From positions 54,594,697-54,658,696 of the forward strand of contig NC_059072.1 in assembly GCF_020497125.1 (NCBI RefSeq): a DNA stretch of 64,000 nt, given 5' to 3'. The translations under genes and the position numbers were made by a program. Of the stretch, positions 12,460-23,222 are shown one piece after another. Below the pieces are notes generated by a model that saw only the letters and a list, made by a program, of their open reading frames with translations, did no database searches and was not told the DNA's origin. Source of the stretch: Mauremys mutica. Lineage: Eukaryota; Chordata; Testudines; Geoemydidae. Positions within the stretch are counted from its first letter, which is position 1, and each line of letters starts with the position of its first letter.

Positions 12460-13129
12460 TCTATAACAGTTTACTCAACATTGGGACACCTCATTGTGGC
12501 CACATCTGGGAGTTATCTTCTGACACCTCCCTTTCCATGGTTGCTCACACCATATCCCCCCTCACTCTCCAGGATTCGCAGTGCTCCCTCTTCATGACAG
12601 CCCTCTGGCCAGGTCACTGTATGGTCCAGACCAAGGCCACTTTCTCAGTGGCTGGTAGGGGAACCCGGGCCTTCCCATGAGTCTGAGTTCAAACCAATGG
12701 ACCCCATGTCCAGCAACTATGGTATGCTTGCTCCCAGATCCTGTTGCTATTTCCCTGGACTACTTCCCTTCTCTATCTTCTGCCCCCACCCCTCGGTTTA
12801 ATGGCCAACATTCCCTCCTTCCAGGGAGTAACTGTAGACTACTTCCTCTCTTGGACTTCTTGCTAGACTCTCTAGCCCTAAACAAAACCCCTTCTAAGAG
12901 GCAGTGACTGCAGACTGCTTCCCCCTCAGAAGAACAGGAAGACTGCTTCCCGCCTCTTCCTGTTCTCAGTTTCATCTCTTTATACAGGCCCAAACTGCTC
13001 CTTCCTAGCTGAACTTCATCTTCCATTAGGTCTTGTAAATCCCTGGCTTCCCTCCAGGTGTGGCCTACAAGGTTAATTTACCTCATTTAACCTGCTCTGC
13101 CTTGTGTGCAGTGGGCATCCCATCATACA
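12460..13129 (-). mobile_element. LTR-like insertion in the CR1
   Basis: Read on the minus strand, it starts TGTATGATGGG, has a TATA-like ctgtataaagag near 12985, and contains GA-rich 'gtagtccagggaaa' text. That text resembles the LTR-like element at 17033-17670. It interrupts otherwise continuous minus-strand CR1 sequence. The left boundary is uncertain and no target duplication was identified. Confidence 0.45.
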
Positions 13130-14435
13130 ATCTCACTCATAAATTTGTCAGGATCTCTCTTAAAGCTAATTAGGTTGCTTGCCCTCCACAATTCCTATTG
13201 GGAGGCTGTTCCAGAATCTTATCCATTCCCCAGTCCCTCTGATGGTTAGAAACCTTCTTCTAATTTCCAGCCTGAAATTGGTCATGGCCACTTTATCTCC
13301 ACTTGTTCTTATGCCAATTTTGCCCTTTAGCTTAAATAACTCTTCACCCTTCCGGGTATTTTTTACCCCTAATGTATTTATAGAGAGCAATCATATCCCC
13401 TCTCAGCCTTCTTGTTAGACAAAACAAGCCAAGCTCTTCTAGTCTCCTCTCATAAGATAGGCCCTCCATTCCCCGATCATCCTAGTGTCTCTTCTCTGCA
13501 CAGTTTCCAGTTCTGAACCTGTTCCAGTTTAAATTAATCTTTCTTGAACATGGGTGACCAGAATTGTACACAGTATTCCAAATGAGGTCTTACCATTGCC
13601 TTGTACAAAGGTCTTTGATAGTTCTCTATCTCTACTAGAAATGCCTCACATAATGCATCCTAGGATTGCCTTTGCCTTTTTCACAGCCACATCACACTGG
13701 TGTCTTATAGTCATCCTGTTATTGACCCACCATACCCAGGTCTCTCTCTTCTTCTGTCACTTCCAACAGATGAGCCTCCAGTTTGTAGTAAAAATTCTTA
13801 TTATTAGACCCTAAGTGCATGACCTTGCACTATGTATTATTGAATTTCATCCCATTTCTGTCATGCCAGTATTCAAGGTCATCCAGATCTTTCTGTAGAA
13901 TATTCTGATCCTCCTCTGTGTTGATGATGCCTCCTACCTTTGTATCATCAGTAAATTTTATTAGCCCACTCTTACATTTTGTGCTAGGTCATTTATAAAA
14001 ATATTTAAATAAGATTGGTCCCAAGATCGATCCTTGAGGAGCTCCACTAGTAACCTCCTTCCAGTCTGATAATTCACTTTGCAGCACAACATGTTGCCTT
14101 CTCCTCTTCTGCCAGTTCCTTGTCTACCTTGTAATCCTTGTACTGATCCAGGTCTTCCCTAATTTAACTGATAATTTCCCATGTGGTACCATGTCAAATG
14201 ATTTCCTGAAGTCCAAAATATTAAAAAATCAGTTATTTTCTCAAAGAAGGAAATCAAATTAGTCTGGCATGATCTTACCTTTGGTAAACCCATGTTGCAT
14301 TACATCCCCTTTACCATTTACCCTCATGAATTTAATTATTCTTTCCTGCACAATTTGTTCTAAAGTCTTGCACATACTGAGGTCAGACTAACAGGTCTGC
14401 AATTGCCCGGGTCATTCTTATCCCCCTTCTTACAT
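13130..14435 (-). mobile_element. CR1 LINE remnant, reverse-transcriptase part
   Basis: The minus strand carries a diverged CR1 ORF2 3' half: thumb and C-terminal region near 13170-13560 and fingers/palm region near 13900-14430. It is laid out like the better preserved copy at 31946-34219. Frameshifts and stops break every frame, so it is dead. It is truncated at its 5' end near 14435, about 115 bp before the Ig5 exon. Confidence 0.75.
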
Positions 14436-14551
14436 ATAGATATGTATGCTTCAATACACCCGGATTATCTTTAATGTCCTAAAACAAACAGTATTACATA
14501 CCTTGTCAAAAGATATGATAACAGTGTCCATATGTTGCTTTTTCTCTTCAG

Positions 14552-14702
14552 CTTCACCTCCTAATTTTGAACTGAACCCAATGAAGAAGAAGATCTTGGC
14601 TGCTAAAGGAGGCCGTGTAATAATTGAATGCAAGCCTAAAGCTGCTCCTAAACCAAAATTCTCATGGAGCAAAGGAACAGAACTGCTCGTAAATGGGAGC
14701 AG
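14552..14702 (+). CDS. CNTN1: CNTN1 exon: first half of Ig-like domain 5
   Basis: The acceptor tttctcttcag ends at 14551. The exon opens with two bases completing an Ala codon and reads SPPNFELNPMKKKILAAKGG, then RVIIECKPKAAPKPKFSWSKG. This stretch is nearly identical to remembered mammalian contactin-1. It contains the first Ig5 cysteine (IIEC) and the core tryptophan (FSWSKG). NGS near the end is a possible N-glycosylation site. The exon ends with two bases of an Arg codon before the donor gtcagt. Confidence 0.96.
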
Positions 14703-15150
14703 GTCAGTATTGGTTCTAAAGAGCATGATTGGTCTTAGAATAGTTTTATGATACCTGTATATTCAGCTGAAATAGAAATTTAGTTAGAGTGCAAATTTTA
14801 CTATAGATTTTTAATGATTAGTGAATTCTTGCAGCAAAATTGAAGCAAAGAACCATTCTTAATTAAATTCTTTATTTTTATTCTTCATTCTTAATGAAAA
14901 ATTCAAAACATTAATTCTCATCTTGCATATAAATCTTCCATGTAAACTTGAAGTTCAGCTAGTACATTTACTAAGCATTAGCCATGAGATATTGGGTCTG
15001 GGTTTGACAGGGCAGTGCTTTCATTTTTATTTAACTTTCACTTGTCCCATTTTTATTATGTTCCTACTTGCTATTCTTCTCCAGTGTTGAAATGCAGAAG
15101 CAATTAATGAAGGACAAAGAAAAGTTACTTGCCAGTACTGGTAGTGGCAT

Positions 15151-15420
15151 GTAGGGTATGTGTAGCTCCTCAGTAAAAGCAGGCTGCATCCATACTGTAG
15201 GGTGTAGCTACACAGTGGTGTGAAGCTACATGCCACAGTGAAAGACTCTGGTCGGGGGAGGCAGTTGGGAAAGGCTCTTGTGTTTCCCCACTGCCTCTCC
15301 CTGCCAGAGCCTTTCCCCACTAGTGGAGTCTTTCACTGTGGAGAGGAAAAGGTCCAGCAGCTTTCCACAGCTTGAGCCTTTCCCTGCTGCAGGGAAAGAG
15401 GTTAAAATCATAATGGTATC
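15151..15420. mobile_element. Foldback MITE with repeated internal motif
   Basis: It begins gtagggtatgtgtagc and carries inverted and direct copies of 'agtgaaagactctgg' and 'gagcctttccccact' units. The same units fill the element at 20305-20882, so the two are related. No clear target duplication was seen. Confidence 0.5.
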
Positions 15421-15424
15421 GAGA

Positions 15425-15675
15425 AAGTGAATAAGGAAGTGTTATTTACCCATTCATATAATGCAAGACAGTATGGTCAGGGACACAACCCAATGCTTTG
15501 GGTGTCCCTAAAGCTCTGACTGCCAGAAACTGGGAATGGATGACGGGATGGATCACTCAATAATTTCCCTGTTCTGTTCATTCCATCTGAAGCATCTGGT
15601 ACTGGCCACTGTTGAAAGACAGGATACTGAGCTAGATGGACCATTGGTCTGACCCAGTATGGCCATTCTTATGTA
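15425..15675 (+). mobile_element. Turtle-type CR1 LINE, 3' end
   Basis: It ends with ggatactgagctagatgg and gacccagtatggccattctt, the 3' tail of turtle CR1 elements and of SINEs that share it. Upstream text near 15500 (gggtgtccctaaagctctg, then gccagaaactgggaatgg) fits the same element's 3' region. A close copy lies at 23070-23222. Confidence 0.8.
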
Positions 15676-16797
15676 CTCTGAGTGTATATGCTCTGCAGAT
15701 GCACAGTGGCCCTTCCTTCTCCACACTCTTCAGTACACTCAGGAGCAGTAAATCTGGACTCAGGGCCTCTTATACTCTCAGGTTTTAAAATCAAGTTAAC
15801 TAGAAATTCCCTATGCCGATTATACTGCCACTATGGTTCAGAGACTTGCAAGCATGATGCACAGTTCCTATGCTGTGAAACAGCAGAGGCAATATTGCTG
15901 GAGCATGCCAATTATATGTTAATAGTCTCATAGTAATGTATAAAGGTTTCCTGCATTCTTAATTTGATATAGCATACAGATATATTGGCAAACAAATATA
16001 GGGTTTTATTTTCAGAAATCTTTACTTACACAAGGTATAATTAAAATTGATTTAATGCTTAATGTAATCTTTCTCCAATTTATTTAATTTAAATATATAC
16101 GCCACTGTGTTCTTCAGTTTCTTGTTTTTGTCATAGCTGTCTAAGCTGATCTTTTGTCAAAATAAATCAGTGTAGTGGCTTAGCCTATGTAAAAGTGGCT
16201 TATTTATAAACATTCCATGCACTATAGAAGTCACCTTTTAAATGTTATATTAAATGAGATTTTCAAAGCTTTAAACCCAATACTCAGAGAATTTCCCTGG
16301 CTGCAGATAAACTCCCTCAGAGTTAGCCTAAAAGGGGGTGCTCAGTTTTCAACACTAACTTATAACTGTTTAAAATGCAGCATTTAGACATTTTTAATTT
16401 GCAAAGTGTAAAAATCTGGGGCTGATTCATGATTGTTACCCCACAGCAAAGAGGAAACTACCCCATGGATAGAAGTTAATTAATGTTAAATTAGCAAGAG
16501 ATGTCCATGGATTTATATACTGTATAAAATTCTAAGGAATACTGAAAGCATTCATTTGCCTTATTTCATATAGCAAAAAAGAGTTAATTTAGAATGTGCA
16601 TAAGGAATCAGTTTTGAGGAGCTGTTAGTAAATTTCACCAGAATCTAAAATAATGGCCCTTGCTTGTCCTCCATTGCTATTTCATGTCTGTTGGTGGAGA
16701 AACCAAGAATTTTGTTTAAATATTAGGTTTTTCCCAGGGGATATTGCCCTCCATTAAATAGATGTCATTATGCCAACACTTGCTGCCCATCAACCTT

Positions 16798-17685
16798 GTA
16801 GGGTATGGCTACACTGCAATAAAACACCAGTAGCTGGCCCATTTCAGCTGACTCAGGCTCTCAGAGCTCAGACTATAAAATTGCAATGTAGACATCTGGG
16901 TGCTGGCTGGAGCCTGAACTCTGGGACCTTCCTAGAACCAGACTTCTACACTGCAATTTTATAGCCCTACAGTCCAAGCCCCATGAGCCTGAGTCAGCTG
17001 ACAGAAGCCAGCAGCACATGTTTTATTGCAGTTGTGACAGACCCAGACCAGTGGGGTACAGGAGTCTGGTAGAGGGCAAATATACTGATCACTGGATGAG
17101 TAGTTTTCTGTTCCCTGAGTGACCAGAGCAGGGGCTGCACTAGCGTAAGCAGGAACCTGCTAGAACCAGTTAAGGCAGACAGGATGATTAGATCACCTGC
17201 AGCCAATCAAGGCAGGCTAATCAGGGCACCTGGGTTTAAAAAGCTCACTCCATCAGGCGTGGGGGAGCCAGAGGAGAGGAAGTGCGTGTGAGGAGCTGGG
17301 AGCAAGAGGCACAAGGAGCTGAGAGTGAGAGGGTGTACTGCTGGAGGACTAAGGAGTACAAGCGTTATCAGACACCAGGAGGAAGGTCCTGTGGTGAGGA
17401 TAAAGAAGGTGTTTGGAGGAGGCCATAGGGAAGTAGCCCAGGGAGTTGTAGCTGTCATGCAGCTGTTACAGGAGGCACTATAGACAGCTGCAATCCACAG
17501 GGCCCTGGGCTGGAACCCAGAGTAGAGGGCAGGCCTGGGTTCCCCCCAAACCTCCCAACTCCTGATCAGACACAGGAGGAGTTGACCCAGACTGTGGGGA
17601 AGATCACTGAGGTGAGCAAATCTGCCAATAAGCGCAGGACCCACCAAGGTAGAGGAGGAACTTTGTTACACAGTGTAGGCATACC
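16798..17685. mobile_element. Foldback hAT-type MITE, interrupted by an LTR-like element
   Basis: The left arm begins gggtatggctacactgcaat and the right end reads back as ggtatgcctacactgcaat once the insertion at 17033-17670 is taken out. The inner arms also pair: cagctgactcaggctc at about 16847 pairs with gagcctgagtcagctg at about 16985. The element is therefore a long palindrome of about 250 bp. The 8-bp target duplication expected for hAT elements was not evident. Confidence 0.75.
17033..17670 (+). mobile_element. Solo-LTR-like element inside the MITE
   Basis: It begins TGTGACAG and ends TTGTTACA, and a 4-bp duplication CAGT (17029-17032 and 17671-17674) flanks it. It has a TATA-like tttaaaaagc near 17236 and an aataag close to a polyadenylation signal near 17630. 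This is what a solo LTR would show. No internal coding region is present. Related text occurs near 5750-6120 and 12460-13129. The family name is unknown to me. Confidence 0.65.
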
Positions 17686-17889
17686 AGTAGTGTCCCATTC
17701 TATACATGGGGCAGATCCTCATCAAGTTCCTTGAGTAGATTTAGTGGAGTCCACTTGACATGATCTGAGCTGCTCTACCACATATCATCAATAGAAAAAC
17801 GTGGTTCGTTCAAGCCTGTAGGAGCTGCACAGAAGCTCAAAGATGGGTTTCCATATCTGTGAGGGGAACATTTTGTCTTCTGAAATAGA

Positions 17890-18240
17890 ATTCATCTTCA
17901 CAGTTGGCAAGCTGCTGGTGCTCCTTAGCAACCAATGATTACATTGAATTATCCTGTCTTAAATCCCTCTTTAAAATCTACCTCTGCCATGATGCTTATG
18001 AATCACTGCCACCTGGAATTGGTTAGGCTGGTGACTGCCTGTGGCTCCTGATTCATGTAAATATATCTATGTCTACCTGCCCCCACCCAACCCCATTTGT
18101 TTATTTATTCTTCTGTCAGATTGTGAGCTCTCTGTTCCAAACTCCCTTTTTTTCACTCACTGCCTGGCTCAGTGGGACCCTGATCCCTGACTGAGGCCTC
18201 GTGGTGGTTTCTACAGCATATATTTATTTAATAATTTATT
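17890..18240 (+). repeat. L2/MIR-type interspersed repeat, 3' tail
   Basis: It contains agattgtgagctctctgtt and gggaccctgatccctgactg and ends in an AT-rich tail. This text is characteristic of old amniote L2/MIR-like repeats. A minus-strand relative ends in (ATT)n at 6415-6545. Confidence 0.5.
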
Positions 18241-18937
18241 TACAAACGAATTCTAATTATTTGATCTAGATGTTAAAACATATTACTTCAAGAGAGAGAC
18301 TATAATTAGTGGTATATTGTTTTTAAAAAGGGGATTTTGAGATGAGGGGTTTTGAAGGAATGTGTCAGAGATTTCTTGGATTTGTGCACTATTTGTTCAC
18401 CACAGGTGATGCAAGTTCAAATCCTAGCTCATATCCTCAGTGAAAACTTGACTGGTTGTCTCATGCCAATCCATAGTGAGCATTTGTCTATACAGTTTCT
18501 ACTCTTGGAAGTCCCAGCTCAAAATAAACCCCGGGAGTGAAATTGCAGGGAGGTGCTAAGTCAAGATATCATTAATGTTGACTGGAATAGCTTCCTTAGC
18601 ACCTAGTTTTAGTCACTCTAATTAGTCTTGCACTTATTTGAGTATTAAACTTGCAAAACTAAAAGAAAAAATATTTGAGAGAACAAAAATAAGTGAAAAT
18701 AATCCCCCTAAATGTAAATTGTATGCTTTATTCCAGATCCCATTAACCATGCTAAACTCTGTTTAAATCATGATGGGGTACTGGAGCATATATAAAAGCA
18801 ATAGTTAGACATCAGTTATTGAGAGACCCTTATGATCTTTATTTTGACTTATTTGGAAATTTCCACTGGAAATATTTTGTTCTTTCTGATGCAAATAACT
18901 ATTTTAACTCATGGTGTATTTTTCACACTTTCAATAG

Positions 18938-19065
18938 GATATCTGTTTGGGATGATGGTAGCCTGGAAATTGTTAATATCACAAAGCTGGATCAAGGCAG
19001 CTACACGTGTTTTGCAGAAAATAACCGAGGAAAAGCTAACAGTACTGGTACTCTGGAAATCACAG
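18938..19065 (+). CDS. CNTN1: CNTN1 exon: second half of Ig-like domain 5
   Basis: The acceptor tttcaatag ends at 18937. The first base completes the Arg codon of the previous exon, then ISVWDDGSLEIVNITK leads into SYTCFAENNRGKANSTGTL. SYTC supplies the second Ig5 cysteine. Two N-glycosylation sequons, NIT and NST, match positions known in contactins. The exon ends with one base before the strong donor gtaaaa. Phase is consistent with the next exon, which continues G|AA as Glu. Confidence 0.96.
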
Positions 19066-21671
19066 GTAAAACTCCATTTTTGTTCATTTCACATAACATG
19101 CCTCAATTTAAAATTATAAAGCTTTGCTTTATAAGATTTCCCTTTAAGACTTTCCCTGCAAGCCATTTTATGTTATTTCTTTCCAACTAAATTGAACTGA
19201 ATTGCCCATTAAGAGATAGATTATGGCTTTTAAGCCACAGCTCTAAATAGGGGAAGCATTGAACTGCGCTAGAGGAGCAAAGCAAAGGAAAGGAAGTGTC
19301 TCAGTTCTTCCACCAGTGCTGTTCCTTCCACAGGAGAGTCAATAATCTGATCATCCATTCAGATGGTGCTGATATCTCTCCCTCATGCACTAGCCCAACA
19401 TTGCAGCCCAACACACAGAGCATGGGTCCATGACCATCCTCCTCCCTGCCTCTCCTTGGCTCCTTTCTACTTCTTTTTCAGAGCATGGGGGTAGTGAGCA
19501 GTGCAATTAAATAAATCATTTATTTAAATTTGTAATGTGGGATCATTCATCCAAATAAATGCGCCACAGTAACACATTGCAGTACTGGTATCAGATGCTG
19601 ATGTACTTAATCACACCTTTTACAACCCTGTCAGATAACTAAATAGCCGAAGGGAGGAGGAAGGGAATATAGTGTTCATGAGCACTTCTGTCTGCCAGGC
19701 CTCTGGAAAACCACCTATGTGTTAAATGTATATGAAAAGAAAGCATTTCCTGCAGCCAGAATGTGGCAGTCGTACTCAACAGCATGGTGCCACAAGATAA
19801 ACTTAGCAACATGAGTGTGAATCCATCAGAACATATGACAACATTTTTTGTAACTTCTTCCCTAGACCATATGTAATGATGTTTCAAATATTGTAAAGAA
19901 TTTATTTTGAATCACGAGGTCTGTTTAACTAGTATGATTATTTATTTTTCTTTGTATTTTGTAGCCTTGTTTTTTTAATCACTACATTCATCATTCTTAG
20001 TTTTCTGGAAACATTTGTAAATAAATATTCAAGCCCTTTAACGTTATATTGTGCATTTTAGAATCACAAACAATTATTGACTTAAAATATCTCCACAGTT
20101 AAACATTTAAAACATATGTGTGTATAATCTAAACATAAACCATTCCTTTTTGTACCTGAGGACTCTAACCTAGTTCATCTAAGGAGGGAGAACTAATGAC
20201 TGAGCATGTCCCTTGCAATTCAACTTTAACCAACAGAAACAGTGAAAGGCTAGTTGGCAGATTTCAAAACTTGGTATCTGTCATGGACACATGAGAATTT
20301 TCTTTAGCACTGTTTCCACACCCTGGGGTGTAACTACACATACCAGTGAAAGACTCTGGTAGTGGGGAGGCAGTGCAGAAAGGTTTCAGCCACTCTCCAC
20401 TGCCAGAGATTTTCACTGTGGTGAGGAAAGGCTCTGGCCGGAGACAGACAGCAGGAAAAGCCTGAGTCTTTGCCTGCCACCTCCCCACTGCCGGAGCCTT
20501 TCCCCACTGCTGGAGTTTTTCACAGTGGTAGGGAAGGGCTCCAGCAATAAGAGCCATTGGAGTCTTTCTCCACTACCTCCCTCACTTCCCCCACTATTGG
20601 AGTCTTTTTCTGTGGTCGTGGAAAGCTCCAGAAGAGCAAGTGGGGAGGCAGCAGGGAACTATATGGCTAAAAACAGCACTGTAGATGGGAGTCACAGCTT
20701 GGGCAAGTAGAGCTCTGTGCAGGGTATGTACTTGTGTACCTTTCCACACCCTGCAGGCATCTCTTTACTCGCCTAAGCCATGCCTCATGGTCTATGCTGT
20801 TGTTTATACCTGTGCTGGGGGCCTACATGAGTATGTATACGACCCGCCACTGAAAGACGAGTGCAGTGCAGACATACCCTAGAATACCTCTAGGTTGATA
20901 GAAGACTCTACAATACAAAACAAAATCCAGCAACCATTATAAAATCAGCTACCAAATGTACACACATGGCTAGAATACCATTCCCTTCTGTTACGCTGAG
21001 CTCTTTGGTATCAAAGCATGTGTCAGCTAAATTAGATCTGTATAGCAAGATCCCTGAGGAATTTCATGGAGTCTCCTGCTCTTCTTCTTTTCTTGATTGT
21101 AGTAAGCTCTGATTATACATATTTTTCTTCTTTGCTTCTATTCTCTTCTGTCCCTTCCCAGCATAGCTATTTGCATTCCATGCAGAATTAAACATTGTTT
21201 TTTAATAGACACATTAGAATCCCCCTTTCCAGGGTGGAGTAATGGAAATGAGAGCACTGAGCAGAGCTCTCCATTCTTTAATGATGGTTTGTTTGTTTTT
21301 TTTTAAGGCCAGGATTGTTACGAACAAAAAAATACACAATGAGTCATGCAAAATGGATCATCTGTCTTCTACACATGAAATAGTCTGTGAATAAAAATAA
21401 GTCAGCATAGTTTTTTATAGTCATCATGATGAAGAGGCTAAAATGTGTATTATCAGAGAATGAGCAATCAAAAGCCAAGGAATTTCAGTTGTAAGGGTGT
21501 CACTTTTCTTAGAGCACCTCTCTGTTCTAATCAGTGTTCCCCTTTGAAATGTAGTTGCATAAATAACATGTAAATCAGTTTGTTCTTTTCATGTATAATG
21601 AAACAGCTAGATTCGCATCTGTATATTCAGTTGTTTATTAGAATTTTCCACATTTTCTTTTAACTTCACAG
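19066..21671 (+). other. CNTN1: CNTN1 intron between Ig5 and Ig6 (2.6 kb)
   Basis: The only repeat I recognise is the foldback MITE at about 20305-20882. The rest is AT-rich, with an unclassified moderately C/T-rich stretch at 19230-19480. Confidence 0.85.
20305..20882. mobile_element. Foldback MITE with internal minisatellite-like units
   Basis: The right end gtgcagacataccct is the inverse of the common hAT-type start agggtatgtctgcac. Inside, units around 'ggagcctttccccactgc' and 'ggagtctttctccacta' repeat in both orientations between about 20350 and 20640. It shares these units with 15151-15420. Confidence 0.55.
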
Positions 21672-21847
21672 AAGCTACAAAGATTACCTTAGCACCAACT
21701 AATGTTGATGTCACAGTTGGAGAGAGTGCCACCATGCAGTGTATTGCGTCCTATGATACCACATTAGATCTGACATTTATTTGGTCTCTAAATGGCTACA
21801 TGATAGATTTTGAAAAAGAGCATGATCATTACGAAAGGAGTGTTATG
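21672..21847 (+). CDS. CNTN1: CNTN1 exon: first half of Ig-like domain 6
   Basis: The acceptor ttaacttcacag ends at 21671. The exon reads EATKITLAPTNVDVTVGESA, then TMQCIASYDTTLDLTFIWSL and NGYMIDFEKEHDHYERSVM. It has the first Ig6 cysteine (TMQC) and the core tryptophan (FIWSLNG). It ends in phase 0 before gtaaga. The matching second half is 23.8 kb downstream, so Ig6 is split by the longest intron in the window. SVM-IKNNGE at the junction lines up with the remembered NFM-LDSNGE. Confidence 0.96.
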
Positions 21848-22561
21848 GTAAGATTTTGCAGACCCTCATTTGATACGCTAAGCTCTGGTTTTCAGTATCA
21901 TGAAACACATGGTGTTTTCTGTATATTCTAGTTTATTGGTTCATACCCAGGAAAATGCATCTGGAATCACCTTTTTAAAGAGGCCTAAAATTATAAAACA
22001 AGGATCAAGGCCTCTAAAAGTTGTTTACAGTTCATTAGTTACTTCATAGTGGAGAAGTGAAGAGGTTGTTTGTAAAAGTTTGTATGTTCTCCTAACCTTT
22101 TTCTTTAGCGGTTCCCATTTTTCACTGTAACAGATTTTGTGGAATCCCCAATCACCAAACTAGAGCTCATTGAATTCTGATTAATAAATTGTCTGAAAAT
22201 GTCACTCTCTCTTTTTCTGATTGTGAATAGTTCACAAACCTCTACTAACTTATTTGAATGTATTTAAATAGTTTAAGTGAATGAATTGCAGCCAGTGTGC
22301 TGTGTCAGATGGATCACTTGACTCTTAACTATGTACTATTCACGCAGTGTGAGTCTCAGAGGGCCAAACTGTGTGAGTCCTACTCTCCCCACAAGTTTTA
22401 CTCTTGAAGTCCATAGTCTGGCTGTGAATAATTTTTTACTAATGTGAATAAGGGATTTGCAGTCTGGTCCATAGTGTCGTTTCTAAATGGCTGACTGAAA
22501 CATTTAAAATTAAAGAACAAGGAATAATAAATGATAGATAGTGAATATAGATAGTGAATAT

Positions 22562-23007
22562 TGTGGAATTAAATAGAGTCTTCACTCTCAGGTTGGTTGC
22601 AACAAGTCAGAGACAGTTTATTTTCCTGACACTTGCAAGAGGAGAGTACACCCAGACGGGTTCCCCCCATCCCAGGCAGGTCTCCGTTAGATAAACTATT
22701 AGGGCAAGCATTTATACCTTTTGTTGCAGACAATAATGATCAACAACCACATCTAGTTTATACATATTCCTTCTGATATCTTACTTTTCTCAGCAGTTCC
22801 TGCTACAGTCTGTATTCCATTCTTATCTAACACAAGCTCGAAAAACAGTATCTCTTACAGTTTTTTTGTTCCACTCGCTTTCCACTTGCCCAGGCCCTGC
22901 CTGAAATCTCACATTATTAGAGCTAGTGTTAGCCTGACTCTTACTTTAGTCCTAAAAGTTAAGATATCTGTGTTCAAATTCCCTTTATCCTTTTCTCTCC
23001 TTCCACA
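22562..23007 (-). mobile_element. Solo LTR, endogenous-retrovirus type
   Basis: It has 7-bp perfect inverted ends: TGTGGAA at 22562 and TTCCACA at 23001-23007. On the minus strand there is a TATA box (ggtataaatgc) near 22715-22725 and an AATAAA near 22618, in the correct order for an LTR. No retroviral genes are next to it, so it is a solo LTR. A clean target duplication is not visible, suggesting age. Confidence 0.7.
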
Positions 23008-23069
23008 ATAGGCAGGCTACCACCAAACATAGCACAAATAATCTTTAAAGGGAAAGATATTTGTTTTCC

Positions 23070-23222
23070 AGAAGCTGGATGACAGGGGATGGATCACTCA
23101 ATAATTGCCTTCTTCTGTTCATTCCCTCTAAAGTATCTGGCACTGGTGGCTGTTGGAAGACAGGATACTGGGCTAGATGGACCATTGATCTGACCCAGTA
23201 TGGCCATTCTTATGTTCTTATA
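23070..23222 (+). mobile_element. Turtle-type CR1 LINE, 3' end
   Basis: It ends gacccagtatggccattctt followed by atgttctta, the same tail as at 15425-15675. It is 5'-truncated and begins near gaagctggatgacagg. Confidence 0.8.

Larger units (their letters stand above)
9839..14551 (+). other. CNTN1: CNTN1 intron between Ig4 and Ig5 (4.7 kb)
   Basis: This intron is largely repeat. It has a tRNA-derived SINE-like segment near 10475-10528, then mostly unclassified sequence to about 11865. A minus-strand CR1 (3' UTR and RT remnant) runs from about 11870 to 14435 and is split by an LTR-like insertion at about 12460-13129. Open frames at 10102-11022 look like chance frames in C/T-rich sequence. Confidence 0.85.
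14703..18937 (+). other. CNTN1: CNTN1 intron inside Ig5 (4.2 kb)
   Basis: It contains a foldback MITE (about 15151-15420), a CR1 3' end (about 15425-15675), a foldback hAT MITE broken by an LTR-like element (16798-17685) and an L2/MIR-type tail (about 17890-18240). The stretch 15680-16790 is AT-rich and shows nothing I can classify. Confidence 0.85.

Noticed and set aside
15001..15420. Tandem array thought at first to be a satellite or CRISPR-like repeat
   Set aside because: Units occur in both orientations inside a foldback MITE, and spacers are neither unique nor regular.
17207..17647. 146-codon minus-strand frame
   Set aside because: It lies wholly within the LTR-like element at 17033-17670, antisense to its TATA box, and shows no known protein text.
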